The notes under the pieces are model-generated. The model saw only the letters and a list, made by a program, of their open reading frames with translations. It did not search any database and was not told where the DNA came from. Below, in pieces: positions 1 to 8,677 of a stretch of 27,788 nucleotides of DNA (position 1 is its first letter; every line of letters begins with the position of its first letter). Made by a program: the position numbers and the translations under genes. Origin of the DNA: an uncultured Eubacterium sp. (GTDB lineage Bacteria > Bacillota > Clostridia > Lachnospirales > Lachnospiraceae). The stretch is from assembly GCA_937915825.1 (NCBI GenBank), contig CALGGT010000020.1, positions 1-27,788 of the forward strand, in the 5' to 3' direction.

Positions 1-1
1 T

Positions 2-229
2 TTTTATATTTTCCCAAAGATCGATGTTGCCCGTTTTAACATCACCGATGATGAGCAATTTGTCCTGGATTTTCTCCGGGAGAAAAAAGTGCTTCTGGTT
101 CATGGGGGCGGATTTAACTGGGAAGAGCCGGATCATTTTCGAATTGTATATTTACCGGATGTGGAGGAACTTAGCCTTTCCATGGACAAAATGAAAGATT
201 TTTTAACAACCTATCTGCAAAAAGCTTGA
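2..229 (+). CDS. alaA: Pyridoxal-phosphate aminotransferase, C-terminal fragment (AlaA-like)
   Basis: The open frame enters from the left edge and codes 75 residues ending at a TGA at 227-229. The segments FPKID, RFNI, DDEQFVLDFL, KVLLVHGGGFNW and PDHFRIVYLP match, by recall, the C-terminal small domain of class I/II aminotransferases of the AlaA (YfbQ) type; the Arg in DHFRI fits the conserved substrate-carboxylate Arg of this fold. Such enzymes move an amino group between glutamate and pyruvate, making alanine in the cytosol. The PLP lysine lies upstream of the window, so only the family is supported. The next gene starts 73 nt downstream behind its own possible promoter, so a shared operon with glmM is not clear. 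Confidence 0.8.
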   Translation, partial: FYIFPKIDVARFNITDDEQFVLDFLREKKVLLVHGGGFNWEEPDHFRIVYLPDVEELSLSMDKMKDFLTTYLQKA

Positions 230-240
230 ATAAATGATTG

Positions 241-249
241 TGTTATGAT
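241..249 (+). promoter_or_regulatory. Possible extended -10 promoter for glmM
   Basis: TGTTATGAT (TG at 241-242, TATGAT at 244-249) fits an extended -10 element about 53 nt before the glmM start. No good -35 hexamer is present at 16-18 nt upstream. It lies between the aminotransferase stop and glmM, a sensible place for an operon promoter. This is a sequence match only. Confidence 0.35.
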
Positions 250-302
250 ACTATGTTAAGAGGGTTTTTAGAAATCTGGGAAAGGAGAAACAGGTTTTTT
301 AG

Positions 303-1652
303 ATGAAATATTTTGGAACAGATGGATTTCGCGGAGAAGCCGGTGTTACATTAACGGCGGAACACGCATTTAAAATAGGACGTTACATTGGAAGTCATTA
401 TCAGGATGGGAAACATCGGGTGAAGATCGTGATCGGGAAAGACACCAGGCTTTCCGGCTATATGTATGAGACGGCTTTGGCTGCCGGGATTACCGCATCC
501 GGCGCGGATGTGTATGAAATGCATGTAACCACGACACCTAGTATTTCCTACTTTATAAGAACCGATCATTTCGATGCGGGGATCATGATCACAGCCAGTC
601 ACAATCCCTATATGGACAATGGGATCAAGATCTTAAACGGAGCCGGTGAGAAGCTGGAAGAATCGGTGGAATTGGAGATCGAGGATTTTATTGACGGGAA
701 GGGGAAAGTCCCTGCGTATGCAACCGGAGATGCGTTGGGGAGGTGCTTTGATTACACCATCGGGAGAGAAAAATACAAACAATTCCTCATGGATACGGTG
801 CAGCATTCCTTTGAGGGCGTGAAGGTGTGTCTGGATATGGCCAATGGCGCGTCCACCGGGATGGCAACGGATATCTTTGAGCGGTTAGGCGCTACGGTTT
901 ATACCATGGGTGACGGTCCGGACGGCATGAATATTAATCGTCACTGTGGATCCACCCGCTTGCATCATTTACAGAAATTTGTTTTGGATAAGGGCGCCGA
1001 TGTAGGATTTGCCTACGATGGGGATGCGGACCGATGTCTGGCGGTAGATGAAAAAGGCCAGGAGATCACAGGGGATCATATTTTATATTTATGCGGTCTT
1101 CATATGAAAGAAAAGGGAAAGCTTGCCAAAAACACGGTGGTCACCACGGTTATGGCCAATATGGGGCTTTATAAAGCCTTTGACGCGGCTGGGATTTCTT
1201 ATGAACAAACACCGGTGGGAGATAAATATGTCAGCGCCAACATGCGGGACAATGGTTATGTGTTAGGAGGCGAGCAATCCGGACATATTATTTTCCAGGC
1301 GTATGCCACCACCGGAGACGGGATCTTAACGTCCCTACAGATCATGGATGTTTTGTGTGAAAAGAAACAACCTTTGTCGGAGCTGGTGGCGGAGCTGACC
1401 ATTTATCCTCAGCTTTTGGAAAATGTAAGAGTGAAGGATAAGATCGCGGCCAGAGAAGATTCGGAAGTCAAGGACGCGGCTCAGAAAGTGGCAAAAGAGT
1501 TAGGAAGCCGGGGAAGACTGTTGCTAAGAGAAAGCGGAACGGAACCGCTGATCCGGGTCATGGTAGAAGCGGAAAGCTATGATCTATGTAAAAAATATGT
1601 GGATGAAATTGTAATGGTGTTACGAAACCGCGGGCATGAAGTACCCCGCTAG
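303..1652 (+). CDS. glmM: Phosphoglucosamine mutase GlmM
   Basis: Converts glucosamine-6-phosphate to glucosamine-1-phosphate in the cytosol, a step toward UDP-GlcNAc and peptidoglycan. The 449 residues are the usual GlmM length. Visible motifs in order are the N-terminal KYFGTDGFRG, the phosphoserine loop TASHNP (Ser at about 99), the Mg-binding loop DGDADR at 239-244, the sugar-binding GGEQSGH at 322-328 and the phosphate-binding RESGTEP at 409-415. The TASHNP serine and GTDGFRG start favour GlmM over phosphoglucomutase or phosphomannomutase. AAAGGAG at 281-287 is the likely ribosome binding site, about 15 nt before the ATG, which is somewhat far. The GH8 gene follows after 16 nt and is probably cotranscribed. 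Confidence 0.95.
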   Translation: MKYFGTDGFRGEAGVTLTAEHAFKIGRYIGSHYQDGKHRVKIVIGKDTRLSGYMYETALAAGITASGADVYEMHVTTTPSISYFIRTDHFDAGIMITASHNPYMDNGIKILNGAGEKLEESVELEIEDFIDGKGKVPAYATGDALGRCFDYTIGREKYKQFLMDTVQHSFEGVKVCLDMANGASTGMATDIFERLGATVYTMGDGPDGMNINRHCGSTRLHHLQKFVLDKGADVGFAYDGDADRCLAVDEKGQEITGDHILYLCGLHMKEKGKLAKNTVVTTVMANMGLYKAFDAAGISYEQTPVGDKYVSANMRDNGYVLGGEQSGHIIFQAYATTGDGILTSLQIMDVLCEKKQPLSELVAELTIYPQLLENVRVKDKIAAREDSEVKDAAQKVAKELGSRGRLLLRESGTEPLIRVMVEAESYDLCKKYVDEIVMVLRNRGHEVPR

Positions 1653-1668
1653 TGAGGAGGAATGGAAG

Positions 1669-2811
1669 ATGCAAGGAGCTTACGAAACGAAGGAATATCG
1701 AAATGTATTTGCCGAGTGCGGATATTCGCAGGAAGAAATTGATCAGAAATTAAAGGATGCATTCCAAACGGTATTTTACGGTCCCGAAGAGGAGCGTTTT
1801 TATCATGAAGCCGGGGAGGATATGGGATATTTTGAAGATACGGGAAATCATGATGCCAGAACGGAAGGCATGAGTTATGCCATGATGATGTGCGTGCAAA
1901 TGGATATGAAAGAGGAGTTCGATCGCGTATGGAAATGGGCCAGAACCAATATGTACATGACCGAAGGAAGACACAAAGGATTTTTTGCCTGGTCCTGTGC
2001 GACGGACGGTTCCAAGAATGATTTCGGACCGGCCCCGGACGGAGAAGAATTCTTCGCGATGGCTTTGTTCTTCGCTTCCCATCGTTGGGGAGATGGAGAG
2101 GGAATCTTTGAATACTCCCAGGAAGCAAGAAACATTTTAAGTTCCTGCATTCACAACGGAGAGCGGGAGGGAGACGAGCCCATTATGGAGCCGGAAAATT
2201 ACCTGATCCGTTTTATTCCGGATCGTAAATTCTCAGATCCTTCGTATCATTGCCCTCATTTTTATGAATTGTTTGCCTTGTGGGCCAATGAAGGAGACCG
2301 GGAATTCTGGAAGAAAGCGGCGGCAGCCAGCCGGGAGTATTTGAAAAAAGCATGTCATAAGGATACGGGTCTGGCAGCGGAGTATGCTTATTACGACGGA
2401 ACTCCCTATGAGAAGGAACAGGATATATTCGGAGGGCGCCACGATTGGTATTACAGCGATTCTTACCGTGTGATCGCCAACATTGGTTTGGACTATCTAT
2501 GGTTTGCCCCGGATGACTGGCATAAAGAAAATAATAACAAAGTTCAAAAATTCTTTATGGAAACCCATAAGGGAGAAGATTTTAAGATTTATGAGATCGA
2601 CGGAACGGTCATCGATCAGCCGGCGCTTCATCCGGTAGCTATTATCGCTACCAACGCCCAGGCTTCTTTGGCGGCGGACGGCCCCTATGCCAAGGAGTGT
2701 GTAAAACGCTTCTGGGAGACCCCGCTTCGCAAAGGGGATCGTCGTTACTATGACAATTGTTTGTATTTATTCGCCTTATTGGCATTAAGCGGAAATTACC
2801 GTATTTATTAA
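1669..2811 (+). CDS. GH8 reducing-end xylose-releasing exo-oligoxylanase (Rex-like)
   Basis: Predicted glycoside hydrolase family 8 enzyme of the Rex type, which trims xylose from the reducing end of short xylo-oligosaccharides. I chose ATG 1669 (380 aa) rather than 1636 because AGGAGG at 1655-1660 is 8 nt before it, while 1636 lies inside glmM. RTEGMSY carries the likely general acid Glu at 66, and YYSDSYRV carries the likely base Asp at 264; as I recall, the Bacillus halodurans Rex residues are Glu70 and Asp263, a close fit in spacing. Aromatic blocks FFAWSC and HDWYYSD would line the sugar cleft. There is no signal peptide or membrane segment, so it should act inside the cell on imported xylo-oligosaccharides. 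Its place between glmM and tig is unusual. The exact substrate is inferred from the family. Confidence 0.85.
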   Translation: MQGAYETKEYRNVFAECGYSQEEIDQKLKDAFQTVFYGPEEERFYHEAGEDMGYFEDTGNHDARTEGMSYAMMMCVQMDMKEEFDRVWKWARTNMYMTEGRHKGFFAWSCATDGSKNDFGPAPDGEEFFAMALFFASHRWGDGEGIFEYSQEARNILSSCIHNGEREGDEPIMEPENYLIRFIPDRKFSDPSYHCPHFYELFALWANEGDREFWKKAAAASREYLKKACHKDTGLAAEYAYYDGTPYEKEQDIFGGRHDWYYSDSYRVIANIGLDYLWFAPDDWHKENNNKVQKFFMETHKGEDFKIYEIDGTVIDQPALHPVAIIATNAQASLAADGPYAKECVKRFWETPLRKGDRRYYDNCLYLFALLALSGNYRIY

Positions 2812-2838
2812 AAAGACAAATTGGAGGAAAAGAGAAAC

Positions 2839-4170
2839 ATGAGTGTACAAGTTGAGAAGTTAGAAAACAGCATGGCAAAGTTGACCATTGAAGTAAGTGC
2901 GGAGGACTTTGAGAAAGCAATGGAACATTCCTACAAGAAGAATCGCAATCAGATTCAGATTGCAGGGTTCCGGAAAGGAAAAGCGCCCCGTAAAATGATC
3001 GAGAAGATCTACGGACCGGAAGTGTTCTATGACGATGCGGTAAATTTCGCGATTCCCGATGCCTATGAGAAAGCATTTGATGAAGTGGAACTGGAAATCG
3101 TTTCCAAGCCCGAAATCGAAGTGGTAGAGGTAGAAAGCGGCAAGCCTCTTGTATTCGCGGCCACGGTAGCGATTCGTCCGGAAGTTGAATTAGGCGACTA
3201 CAAAGGAATGGAAGTTCCGAAAGCAAGCGTTGAAGTGACGGACGAAGAAGTGAAGGAAGAGATGGATCGTGTACTAGAGCAGAACGCCCGCATGGAAAAA
3301 GTGGAAGACCGCCCGGTTAAAGAAGGGGATACGGCCAACATTGATTACGAAGGGTTTGTGGACGATGAGGCGTTCGAAGGCGGCAAGGACGAAGGATACG
3401 ATCTGGTGATCGGAAGCGGAAGTTTCATCCCCGGATTTGAAGATCAATTGATCGGCAAGAACATTGGGGAAGAAGTAGACGTTCAGGTAACCTTCCCGGA
3501 AGAGTACCATGCGGAGAACTTAAAAGGGAAAGATGCGGTCTTTAAAGTAAAGATCAACGGCATTCGTGAGAAGATCTTAAGAGATTGGGACGATGAATTC
3601 GTAGATGAAATCTCTGAATTTTCTACAGTTGACGAATATAAAGACAGTGTGATCAAGACCCTGACCTCCCGGAAGGAAAACCAGGCTCGCGCCGGCAAGG
3701 AAAATGCTGCGATCGAGAAAGCTTTGGAAAATATGAAGGTAGATTTACCGGCTCCGATGATCCAGGAGCAGGTCGAGCGTATGGTGAATGATTTTGCGTC
3801 TCGTTTGCAAAGCCAGGGATTGAACATCCAGCAATATATGCAGATGACCGGTGCCAGCGCCGATTCCCTCATGGATGAAATGCGCCCGGAAGCAGAGCAA
3901 AGAATTAAAGTTCGTTTGATGCTGGAAGAGATTGCCAAAGTGGAGAACATGGAAGCCACCGATGAAGATGTTGAGAATGAGATGAAGACATTGGCAGATC
4001 AATATCAGATGGAAGTGGATAAAGTCAAAGGATTCTTCGGAGAAGAAGAGACCAAACAAATGAAATTGGATATCTTAGTGAAGAAAGCAGCAGATCTTCT
4101 GGTTGATACAGCCGTAGAAGTGGAAGTAAAGGAAGAAGAAGCGGATCAGGAATCCAAAGAAGAGCAATAA
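2839..4170 (+). CDS. tig: Trigger factor, ribosome-associated chaperone and PPIase
   Basis: Binds at the ribosome exit tunnel, shelters new chains and has peptidyl-prolyl isomerase activity. The frame is open from a TTG at 2821, but ATG 2839 (443 aa) follows GGAGG at 2823-2827 by 11 nt and gives the standard N-terminus. Residues 43-50 (GFRKGKAP) are the ribosome-binding signature. An FKBP-like PPIase domain lies at about 155-245 (GDTANIDYEGFVDD, GSGSFIPGFEDQLIG, VTFPEEY), followed by the helical chaperone arms. The tail is strongly acidic with many Glu residues. Length is normal. It heads the classical tig-clpP-clpX-lon order, but a 105-nt gap with a 20-bp tandem repeat separates it from clpP. 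Confidence 0.96.
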   Translation: MSVQVEKLENSMAKLTIEVSAEDFEKAMEHSYKKNRNQIQIAGFRKGKAPRKMIEKIYGPEVFYDDAVNFAIPDAYEKAFDEVELEIVSKPEIEVVEVESGKPLVFAATVAIRPEVELGDYKGMEVPKASVEVTDEEVKEEMDRVLEQNARMEKVEDRPVKEGDTANIDYEGFVDDEAFEGGKDEGYDLVIGSGSFIPGFEDQLIGKNIGEEVDVQVTFPEEYHAENLKGKDAVFKVKINGIREKILRDWDDEFVDEISEFSTVDEYKDSVIKTLTSRKENQARAGKENAAIEKALENMKVDLPAPMIQEQVERMVNDFASRLQSQGLNIQQYMQMTGASADSLMDEMRPEAEQRIKVRLMLEEIAKVENMEATDEDVENEMKTLADQYQMEVDKVKGFFGEEETKQMKLDILVKKAADLLVDTAVEVEVKEEEADQESKEEQ

Positions 4171-4250
4171 TCGTATCCGATCGAAACGGATCATCGAAGA
4201 TCGATGCAAATCATCGAAGATCGATACGAGTGATCGAAGATCAATACGTG
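4171..4250 (+). repeat. 20-bp tandem repeat between tig and clpP
   Basis: Three units in exact 20-nt register lie at 4191-4210, 4211-4230 and 4231-4250, of the form TCATCGAAGATCGATRCRAR, and 4171-4190 looks like a fourth decayed unit. Each unit holds the short dyad ATCG-AAGAT-CGAT (the third has CAAT) and one GATC. The array ends about 25 nt before the clpP start. It may be a regulatory array, an mRNA structure or a neutral microduplication; the sequence alone does not decide. No terminator is visible here, so tig and clpP may be cotranscribed. Confidence 0.8.
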
Positions 4251-4275
4251 CATAAGAAAGGAAGGATCGAATAAT

Positions 4276-4866
4276 ATGGCATTGGTACCTTACGTCATTG
4301 AGCAGACCAGTCGCGGCGGAGAGCGCTCCTATGATATTTATTCCAGATTATTAAAAGAGAGGATTATCTTTTTGGGAGACGAAGTAAATGATACGACAGC
4401 CAGCCTGGTAGTGGCTCAGATGTTATTCTTGGAATCGGAAGATCCCAATAAAGATATTAACCTGTATATTAATTCTCCCGGTGGTTCCGTTACAGCCGGT
4501 ATGGCAATTTATGACACCATGAATTATGTGAAGTGCGATGTTTCCACGATCTGTATGGGATTGGCTGCCAGCATGGGCGCGTTCCTGTTATCCAGTGGCG
4601 CAAAAGGAAAGAGAATGGCACTTCCCAATTCGGAGATCATGATCCATCAGCCTTCCGGCGGAGCAAAGGGACAGGCGACGGAGATTCAGATTGTAGCGGA
4701 GAACATTTTAAAGATTAAGAAAAAGCTGAATGAGATCTTAGCTGCCAATACAGGACAAACCTATGAGAAGATCGCGGAAGATACGGAACGTGATAACTAC
4801 ATGTCCGCAGAAGAAGCATTGGAATACGGTTTGATCGATAAAGTGATCACAAATCACGAATCCTAA
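4276..4866 (+). CDS. clpP: ATP-dependent Clp protease proteolytic subunit ClpP
   Basis: Serine peptidase that forms the double-ring chamber degrading proteins unfolded by ClpX or other Clp ATPases. The 196 residues are the usual length. The triad is visible: Ser at about 99 in GLAASMGAFLL, His at about 124 in IMIHQPSGG, and Asp at about 173 in DTERDNYMSAEEA. INSPGGSV near 66-72 is the oxyanion-side Gly-rich loop. ATG 4276 follows a GGAAGG site at 4259-4265. clpX starts 25 nt after the stop, so the two subunits are probably coexpressed. No CtsR-type or CIRCE operator was found upstream. Confidence 0.97.
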   Translation: MALVPYVIEQTSRGGERSYDIYSRLLKERIIFLGDEVNDTTASLVVAQMLFLESEDPNKDINLYINSPGGSVTAGMAIYDTMNYVKCDVSTICMGLAASMGAFLLSSGAKGKRMALPNSEIMIHQPSGGAKGQATEIQIVAENILKIKKKLNEILAANTGQTYEKIAEDTERDNYMSAEEALEYGLIDKVITNHES

Positions 4867-4891
4867 GGAAAAGAAATACAAGGAGAAGGAA

Positions 4892-6247
4892 ATGGCCAGA
4901 AACACCAACGATGAGAATAAGAACGCAGAGTGCCGCTGTTCCTTCTGCGGCAGAACCGAAAAGGAAGTTAAGAGAATGCTGGTGGGCAATGGCACCGCCC
5001 GTTCCCGTGTATACATTTGCAATGAGTGTATCAAGTTCTGTTCGGATATGTTAGCAGAGGATGAAGATGAATTCAACGGCGTCTGGGATTATGAAGATGT
5101 GGGGATTAATTTAAAGAAACCCATGGAGATCAAGGAGTTCTTAGATCAATATGTAATCGGTCAGGATACGGCAAAGAAAGCTTTGGCGGTGGCTGTTTAT
5201 AACCACTACAAGAGAATCCTGGCAGGCCAGGAGACAGATGTAGAATTACAGAAGAGTAATATTTTGATGATCGGACCCACCGGTTCCGGAAAAACCTACC
5301 TGGCGCAGACGTTAGCCAAGATGTTAAATGTTCCGTTTGCCATTGCAGACGCCACAACGTTAACCGAGGCCGGCTATGTCGGCGAGGATGTGGAGAATAT
5401 TCTGTTGAAGCTGATTCAGGCGGCGGATTATGAGATCGACCGGGCTGAATACGGGATCATCTACATCGATGAGATCGATAAGATCACCAAAAAATCGGAG
5501 AACGCGTCCATTACGCGAGATGTTTCCGGTGAAGGGGTTCAACAGGCATTGTTAAAGATCCTGGAGGGAACGGAAGCGAGTGTGCCGCCTCAGGGAGGAA
5601 GAAAGCACCCGCAGCAGGAATTTTTCCATATTGATACAACCAATATTTTATTTATCTGCGGAGGTGCCTTTGATGGTTTGGAGAAGATCATCGGCTCTCG
5701 TATTGATAAGAAGTCCATTGGTTTTAACGCGGAGATTTCCGATCCGCAAAAGGAGCAGATCGGGGATTTATTCCGGCAGGTATTGCCGGAGGATCTGGTA
5801 AAGTTCGGAATCATTCCGGAGATGGTAGGGCGTGTGCCGGTTACGGTAAGCCTGGATCTGTTGGACGAGGACGCGTTGTGTCAGATCCTTACCGTACCCA
5901 AGAACTCCATTACCAAGCAATATGAGAAATTAATGGAGATGGACGACATTCGTTTAACCTTTGAAGAAGATGCCATTCGTGCGGTGGCCCATGAGTCTTT
6001 TGAACGGAAGACGGGAGCCAGAGGCTTGCGCGCCATCCTGGAAGATGCCATGATGGAAGCCATGTACGAATTGCCTTCCCGCAGAGATGTGAAGGAATGT
6101 GTGATCACGAAGGATGTGATCGAGAAGAAGGCAAAGCCTGCCTTATTCGGACGAAATCACAAGGTGTTGGGAGAAAAAGTTTCGGGTTTGGAGGAAGTTT
6201 CCGACGAGAAGAAACCGGAACCGAAAAAAAGAAAATCCAACGCTTAA
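4892..6247 (+). CDS. clpX: ATP-dependent Clp protease ATPase subunit ClpX
   Basis: AAA+ unfoldase that recognises tagged substrates and feeds them into ClpP. The 451 residues show, in order, a four-Cys zinc-binding domain (CSFC at 16-19, CNEC at 43-46), Walker A GPTGSGKT at 128-135, the pore loop GYVG at 161-164, Walker B IIYIDEID at 189-196, the RKH loop at 237-239, the ClpP-docking IGF loop at 276-278 and the sensor 2 GARGLR at 375-380. All key residues are present. AGGAG at 4881-4885 is a good ribosome binding site. The C-terminus ends in a Lys/Glu-rich tail. A hairpin follows before lon. Confidence 0.97.
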   Translation: MARNTNDENKNAECRCSFCGRTEKEVKRMLVGNGTARSRVYICNECIKFCSDMLAEDEDEFNGVWDYEDVGINLKKPMEIKEFLDQYVIGQDTAKKALAVAVYNHYKRILAGQETDVELQKSNILMIGPTGSGKTYLAQTLAKMLNVPFAIADATTLTEAGYVGEDVENILLKLIQAADYEIDRAEYGIIYIDEIDKITKKSENASITRDVSGEGVQQALLKILEGTEASVPPQGGRKHPQQEFFHIDTTNILFICGGAFDGLEKIIGSRIDKKSIGFNAEISDPQKEQIGDLFRQVLPEDLVKFGIIPEMVGRVPVTVSLDLLDEDALCQILTVPKNSITKQYEKLMEMDDIRLTFEEDAIRAVAHESFERKTGARGLRAILEDAMMEAMYELPSRRDVKECVITKDVIEKKAKPALFGRNHKVLGEKVSGLEEVSDEKKPEPKKRKSNA

Positions 6248-6268
6248 ATCGTGTGAGATTGTAAATTC

Positions 6269-6298
6269 AATCGAGTAGGAATACTCCTACTCGATTTT
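6269..6298 (+). terminator. Strong hairpin between clpX and lon, possible attenuator
   Basis: AATCGAGTAGGA at 6269-6280 pairs perfectly with TCCTACTCGATT at 6285-6296 around the loop ATAC. The trailing T run is only four bases (6295-6298), so it may be a weak or partial terminator. A further outer dyad, ATCGTG at 6248-6253 with CACGAT at 6306-6311, encloses it. Confidence 0.55.
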
Positions 6299-6331
6299 GC
6301 ATACTCACGATAGAAAGGATAATCATAGAGT

Positions 6332-8677
6332 ATGGAACAAGAAAAAAAGCTGAATCTGTCATTGCCCCTTCTTCCTGTGGAAGACTCGGTGATCTTACCC
6401 GGTGTGATCGTAGAAATCGGCACCGTGAACGAGGAGATTGGAGCTGCCTTGGAATCCATCGGGGCGGATCCCAGGATCTGTATGGTCAATCGAAACTATA
6501 AGGAAGAAGAGAACAGCAAGGAAATTAAATGGGATGGCGTAGGGATCCTGGGGATCCTTCAAAATACCATTCGTAAAAATGGAAAGATCGTAAAGGCTTA
6601 TATAAAGGGTGAGAAACGCTGCATCTTACTGGATGACTGGAAAGAAGAGAATTACTCCATGGGCCAGGTGATGGAATTAGAGGATGATCTCTCCGAACTT
6701 CCCCTGCACGATCCGGACCAGCTTGCAGCTCTTACCAGAGAACTGATTCATTTTTACGATGCATATGCCAAGGAGGAATTTCTCAGTGATGTTACGGAAG
6801 AAGAGATGAGAGATCCGGCCCGCCTGGTTCATTACATCGATCGCATCGCCATGCGGGTGATGGTGGGAAGTGAACAGAAAAAATATATGTTAAGTCAAAC
6901 GTCGGTCCTGGGACGTTATGAATATTTAATGCGCTTTTTGCACAAGGAGATGGAATGGGAGGATATTGCCCGGAAAATCCATTGGAAGGTGCAGCAGAAC
7001 ATGGACGATTCCCAGAAAGTGTACTATTTGCGGGAGCAATTAAAGGTCATTCGGGAAGAGTTGGGAGAAGGAAATGATCCGAAGTCGGACCGCCGTCGGG
7101 AACAATTGGAACAATTAGAGTGTTCCGATGAGGTAAGAGAACGCATTTTGGAAGAAATCCAACGCGTGGAAAGCGCGCCGGAAAATTCCATGGACAGCGC
7201 GGCCAGTAAGGATTATATTGATATGTTATTAAGTCTTCCCTGGGATCATAAGGAAGAAGAAGCGCCTTCCCTGGAAGAAGCGTATGAAATCCTGGAAAAA
7301 GAACATTTCGGATTAAATAAAGTCAAAGAGCGGATCATGGAGCATCTGGCTGTCCGGAAATTAACGAAGAATGCGGACGCCCCCATCCTTTGTCTGGTAG
7401 GGCCTCCGGGAACCGGAAAAACGTCGGTGGCCCAATCCATTGCCAAAGCTATTTGCAAACCCTATGTTCGCATTTGTTTAGGCGGCGTTCGGGATGAAGC
7501 GGAAATCCGCGGCCACCGGAAAACTTACATTGGCGCCATGCCGGGAAATATTGTGAAGGGCTTGCGGACCGCCAAGGTTAAGGATCCGTTTATTTTACTG
7601 GATGAAATTGATAAGGTAAGCAACGATTATAGAGGCGATACGTTCGCCGCTTTGCTGGAGGTGCTGGATCCGGAGCAAAACCGTAATTTTATGGATCATT
7701 ATGTGGATATTCCCATTGATCTGTCCGAAGCCTTCTTCTTATGTACGGCCAATTCCGTCCACACCATTCCCAGACCGTTGCTGGATCGTATGGAAATTCT
7801 GGAACTAAGCGGATACACCGGTTCGGAGAAATTCCACATTGGCAAAGATTTTCTGGTCCCGAAACAACGAAGCAAGAACGGACTGGGCGGGAAGGACATT
7901 GGGTTCCGGGATACGGCCATCGAAGAGATCATTCAACATTATACCAGAGAGTCCGGGGTTCGTGAATTGGAACGCCAGATCGCAACGGTATGTCGAAAGG
8001 TAGCCAGAAAGAAGGCGGAAGGCCAGGAAAAGAAAGTCAGTGTAACGAAGAAGAATGTAAAGGAATATTTGGGTATCCCCAAATATTACGAGGAATCCAC
8101 TTCCACCAGATCCCAGGTGGGAATTGTGAAAGGTTTGGCCTGGACCCAGGTGGGCGGTGAAATCATGGAATTGGAAGTCAATCTTATGCCCGGCGCGGGA
8201 CGTTTGATCTTAACCGGACAGTTGGGAGATGTGATGCAGGAGTCAGCGCGGATCGCCTTAAGTTTTGTACGATCCATCTCCTCCAAGGATCCGAATTTCT
8301 TCGATAAACATAACATTCACATTCATGTACCCAGCGGCGCCGTTCCCAAGGACGGTCCCAGTGCCGGCGTTACCATGGTAACCGCCCTGTATTCAGCCAT
8401 TGAAGAGATTAAAGTAGATTCCAAGGTGGCTATGACCGGGGAGGTAACCATTCGAGGCCGAGTTCTTCCCATCGGTGGCCTAAAGGAGAAAATACTGGCA
8501 GCCAGACAATCCGGGATGAAACGGGTGATCGTACCGGAGGAGAATCGACCGGATATGGAAGAGCTGGAAGAAGAAGTGAAGGAAGGTTTGGAGATTCTCT
8601 ACGGGAAGGTAGCGGCGGATTATTTGAAAGCTGCTTTGATCGGCGAGATCAATATTAAGAACGGGGATTTTGTATGA
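6332..8677 (+). CDS. lon: ATP-dependent Lon protease
   Basis: Hexameric AAA+ serine protease that removes damaged and regulatory proteins in the cytosol. The 781 residues match a full LonA: an N-terminal substrate-binding domain to about 210, a coiled helical linker to about 300, Walker A GPPGTGKT at 357-364, Walker B FILLDEID at 420-427, and a C-terminal protease domain with PKDGPSAG holding catalytic Ser 677 and GGLKEK holding Lys 720. The Ser-Lys spacing of 43 equals, from memory, that of E. coli Lon. AAAGG at 6315-6319 precedes the ATG by about 12 nt. Its stop overlaps the ysxC start (ATGA), implying translational coupling. Confidence 0.97.
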   Translation: MEQEKKLNLSLPLLPVEDSVILPGVIVEIGTVNEEIGAALESIGADPRICMVNRNYKEEENSKEIKWDGVGILGILQNTIRKNGKIVKAYIKGEKRCILLDDWKEENYSMGQVMELEDDLSELPLHDPDQLAALTRELIHFYDAYAKEEFLSDVTEEEMRDPARLVHYIDRIAMRVMVGSEQKKYMLSQTSVLGRYEYLMRFLHKEMEWEDIARKIHWKVQQNMDDSQKVYYLREQLKVIREELGEGNDPKSDRRREQLEQLECSDEVRERILEEIQRVESAPENSMDSAASKDYIDMLLSLPWDHKEEEAPSLEEAYEILEKEHFGLNKVKERIMEHLAVRKLTKNADAPILCLVGPPGTGKTSVAQSIAKAICKPYVRICLGGVRDEAEIRGHRKTYIGAMPGNIVKGLRTAKVKDPFILLDEIDKVSNDYRGDTFAALLEVLDPEQNRNFMDHYVDIPIDLSEAFFLCTANSVHTIPRPLLDRMEILELSGYTGSEKFHIGKDFLVPKQRSKNGLGGKDIGFRDTAIEEIIQHYTRESGVRELERQIATVCRKVARKKAEGQEKKVSVTKKNVKEYLGIPKYYEESTSTRSQVGIVKGLAWTQVGGEIMELEVNLMPGAGRLILTGQLGDVMQESARIALSFVRSISSKDPNFFDKHNIHIHVPSGAVPKDGPSAGVTMVTALYSAIEEIKVDSKVAMTGEVTIRGRVLPIGGLKEKILAARQSGMKRVIVPEENRPDMEELEEEVKEGLEILYGKVAADYLKAALIGEINIKNGDFV

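Noticed and set aside
1649..2128. Long antisense ORFs inside the GH8 gene (up to 159 codons on the - strand)
   Set aside because: They lie opposite a well-supported gene, lack a good ribosome binding site and give Arg/Pro/Ser-rich low-complexity translations typical of antisense frames.
2648..3226. 192-codon - strand ORF across the GH8-tig junction
   Set aside because: It spans two strongly supported + strand genes and their gap, has no recognisable domain and is biased in composition.
4171..4250. 20-bp array as a CRISPR
   Set aside because: Units are contiguous with no unique spacers and no cas genes are present.
6248..6311. clpX-lon dyad as a CIRCE or CtsR operator
   Set aside because: The arms do not match TTAGCACTC-N9-GAGTGCTAA or the CtsR heptad direct repeat.
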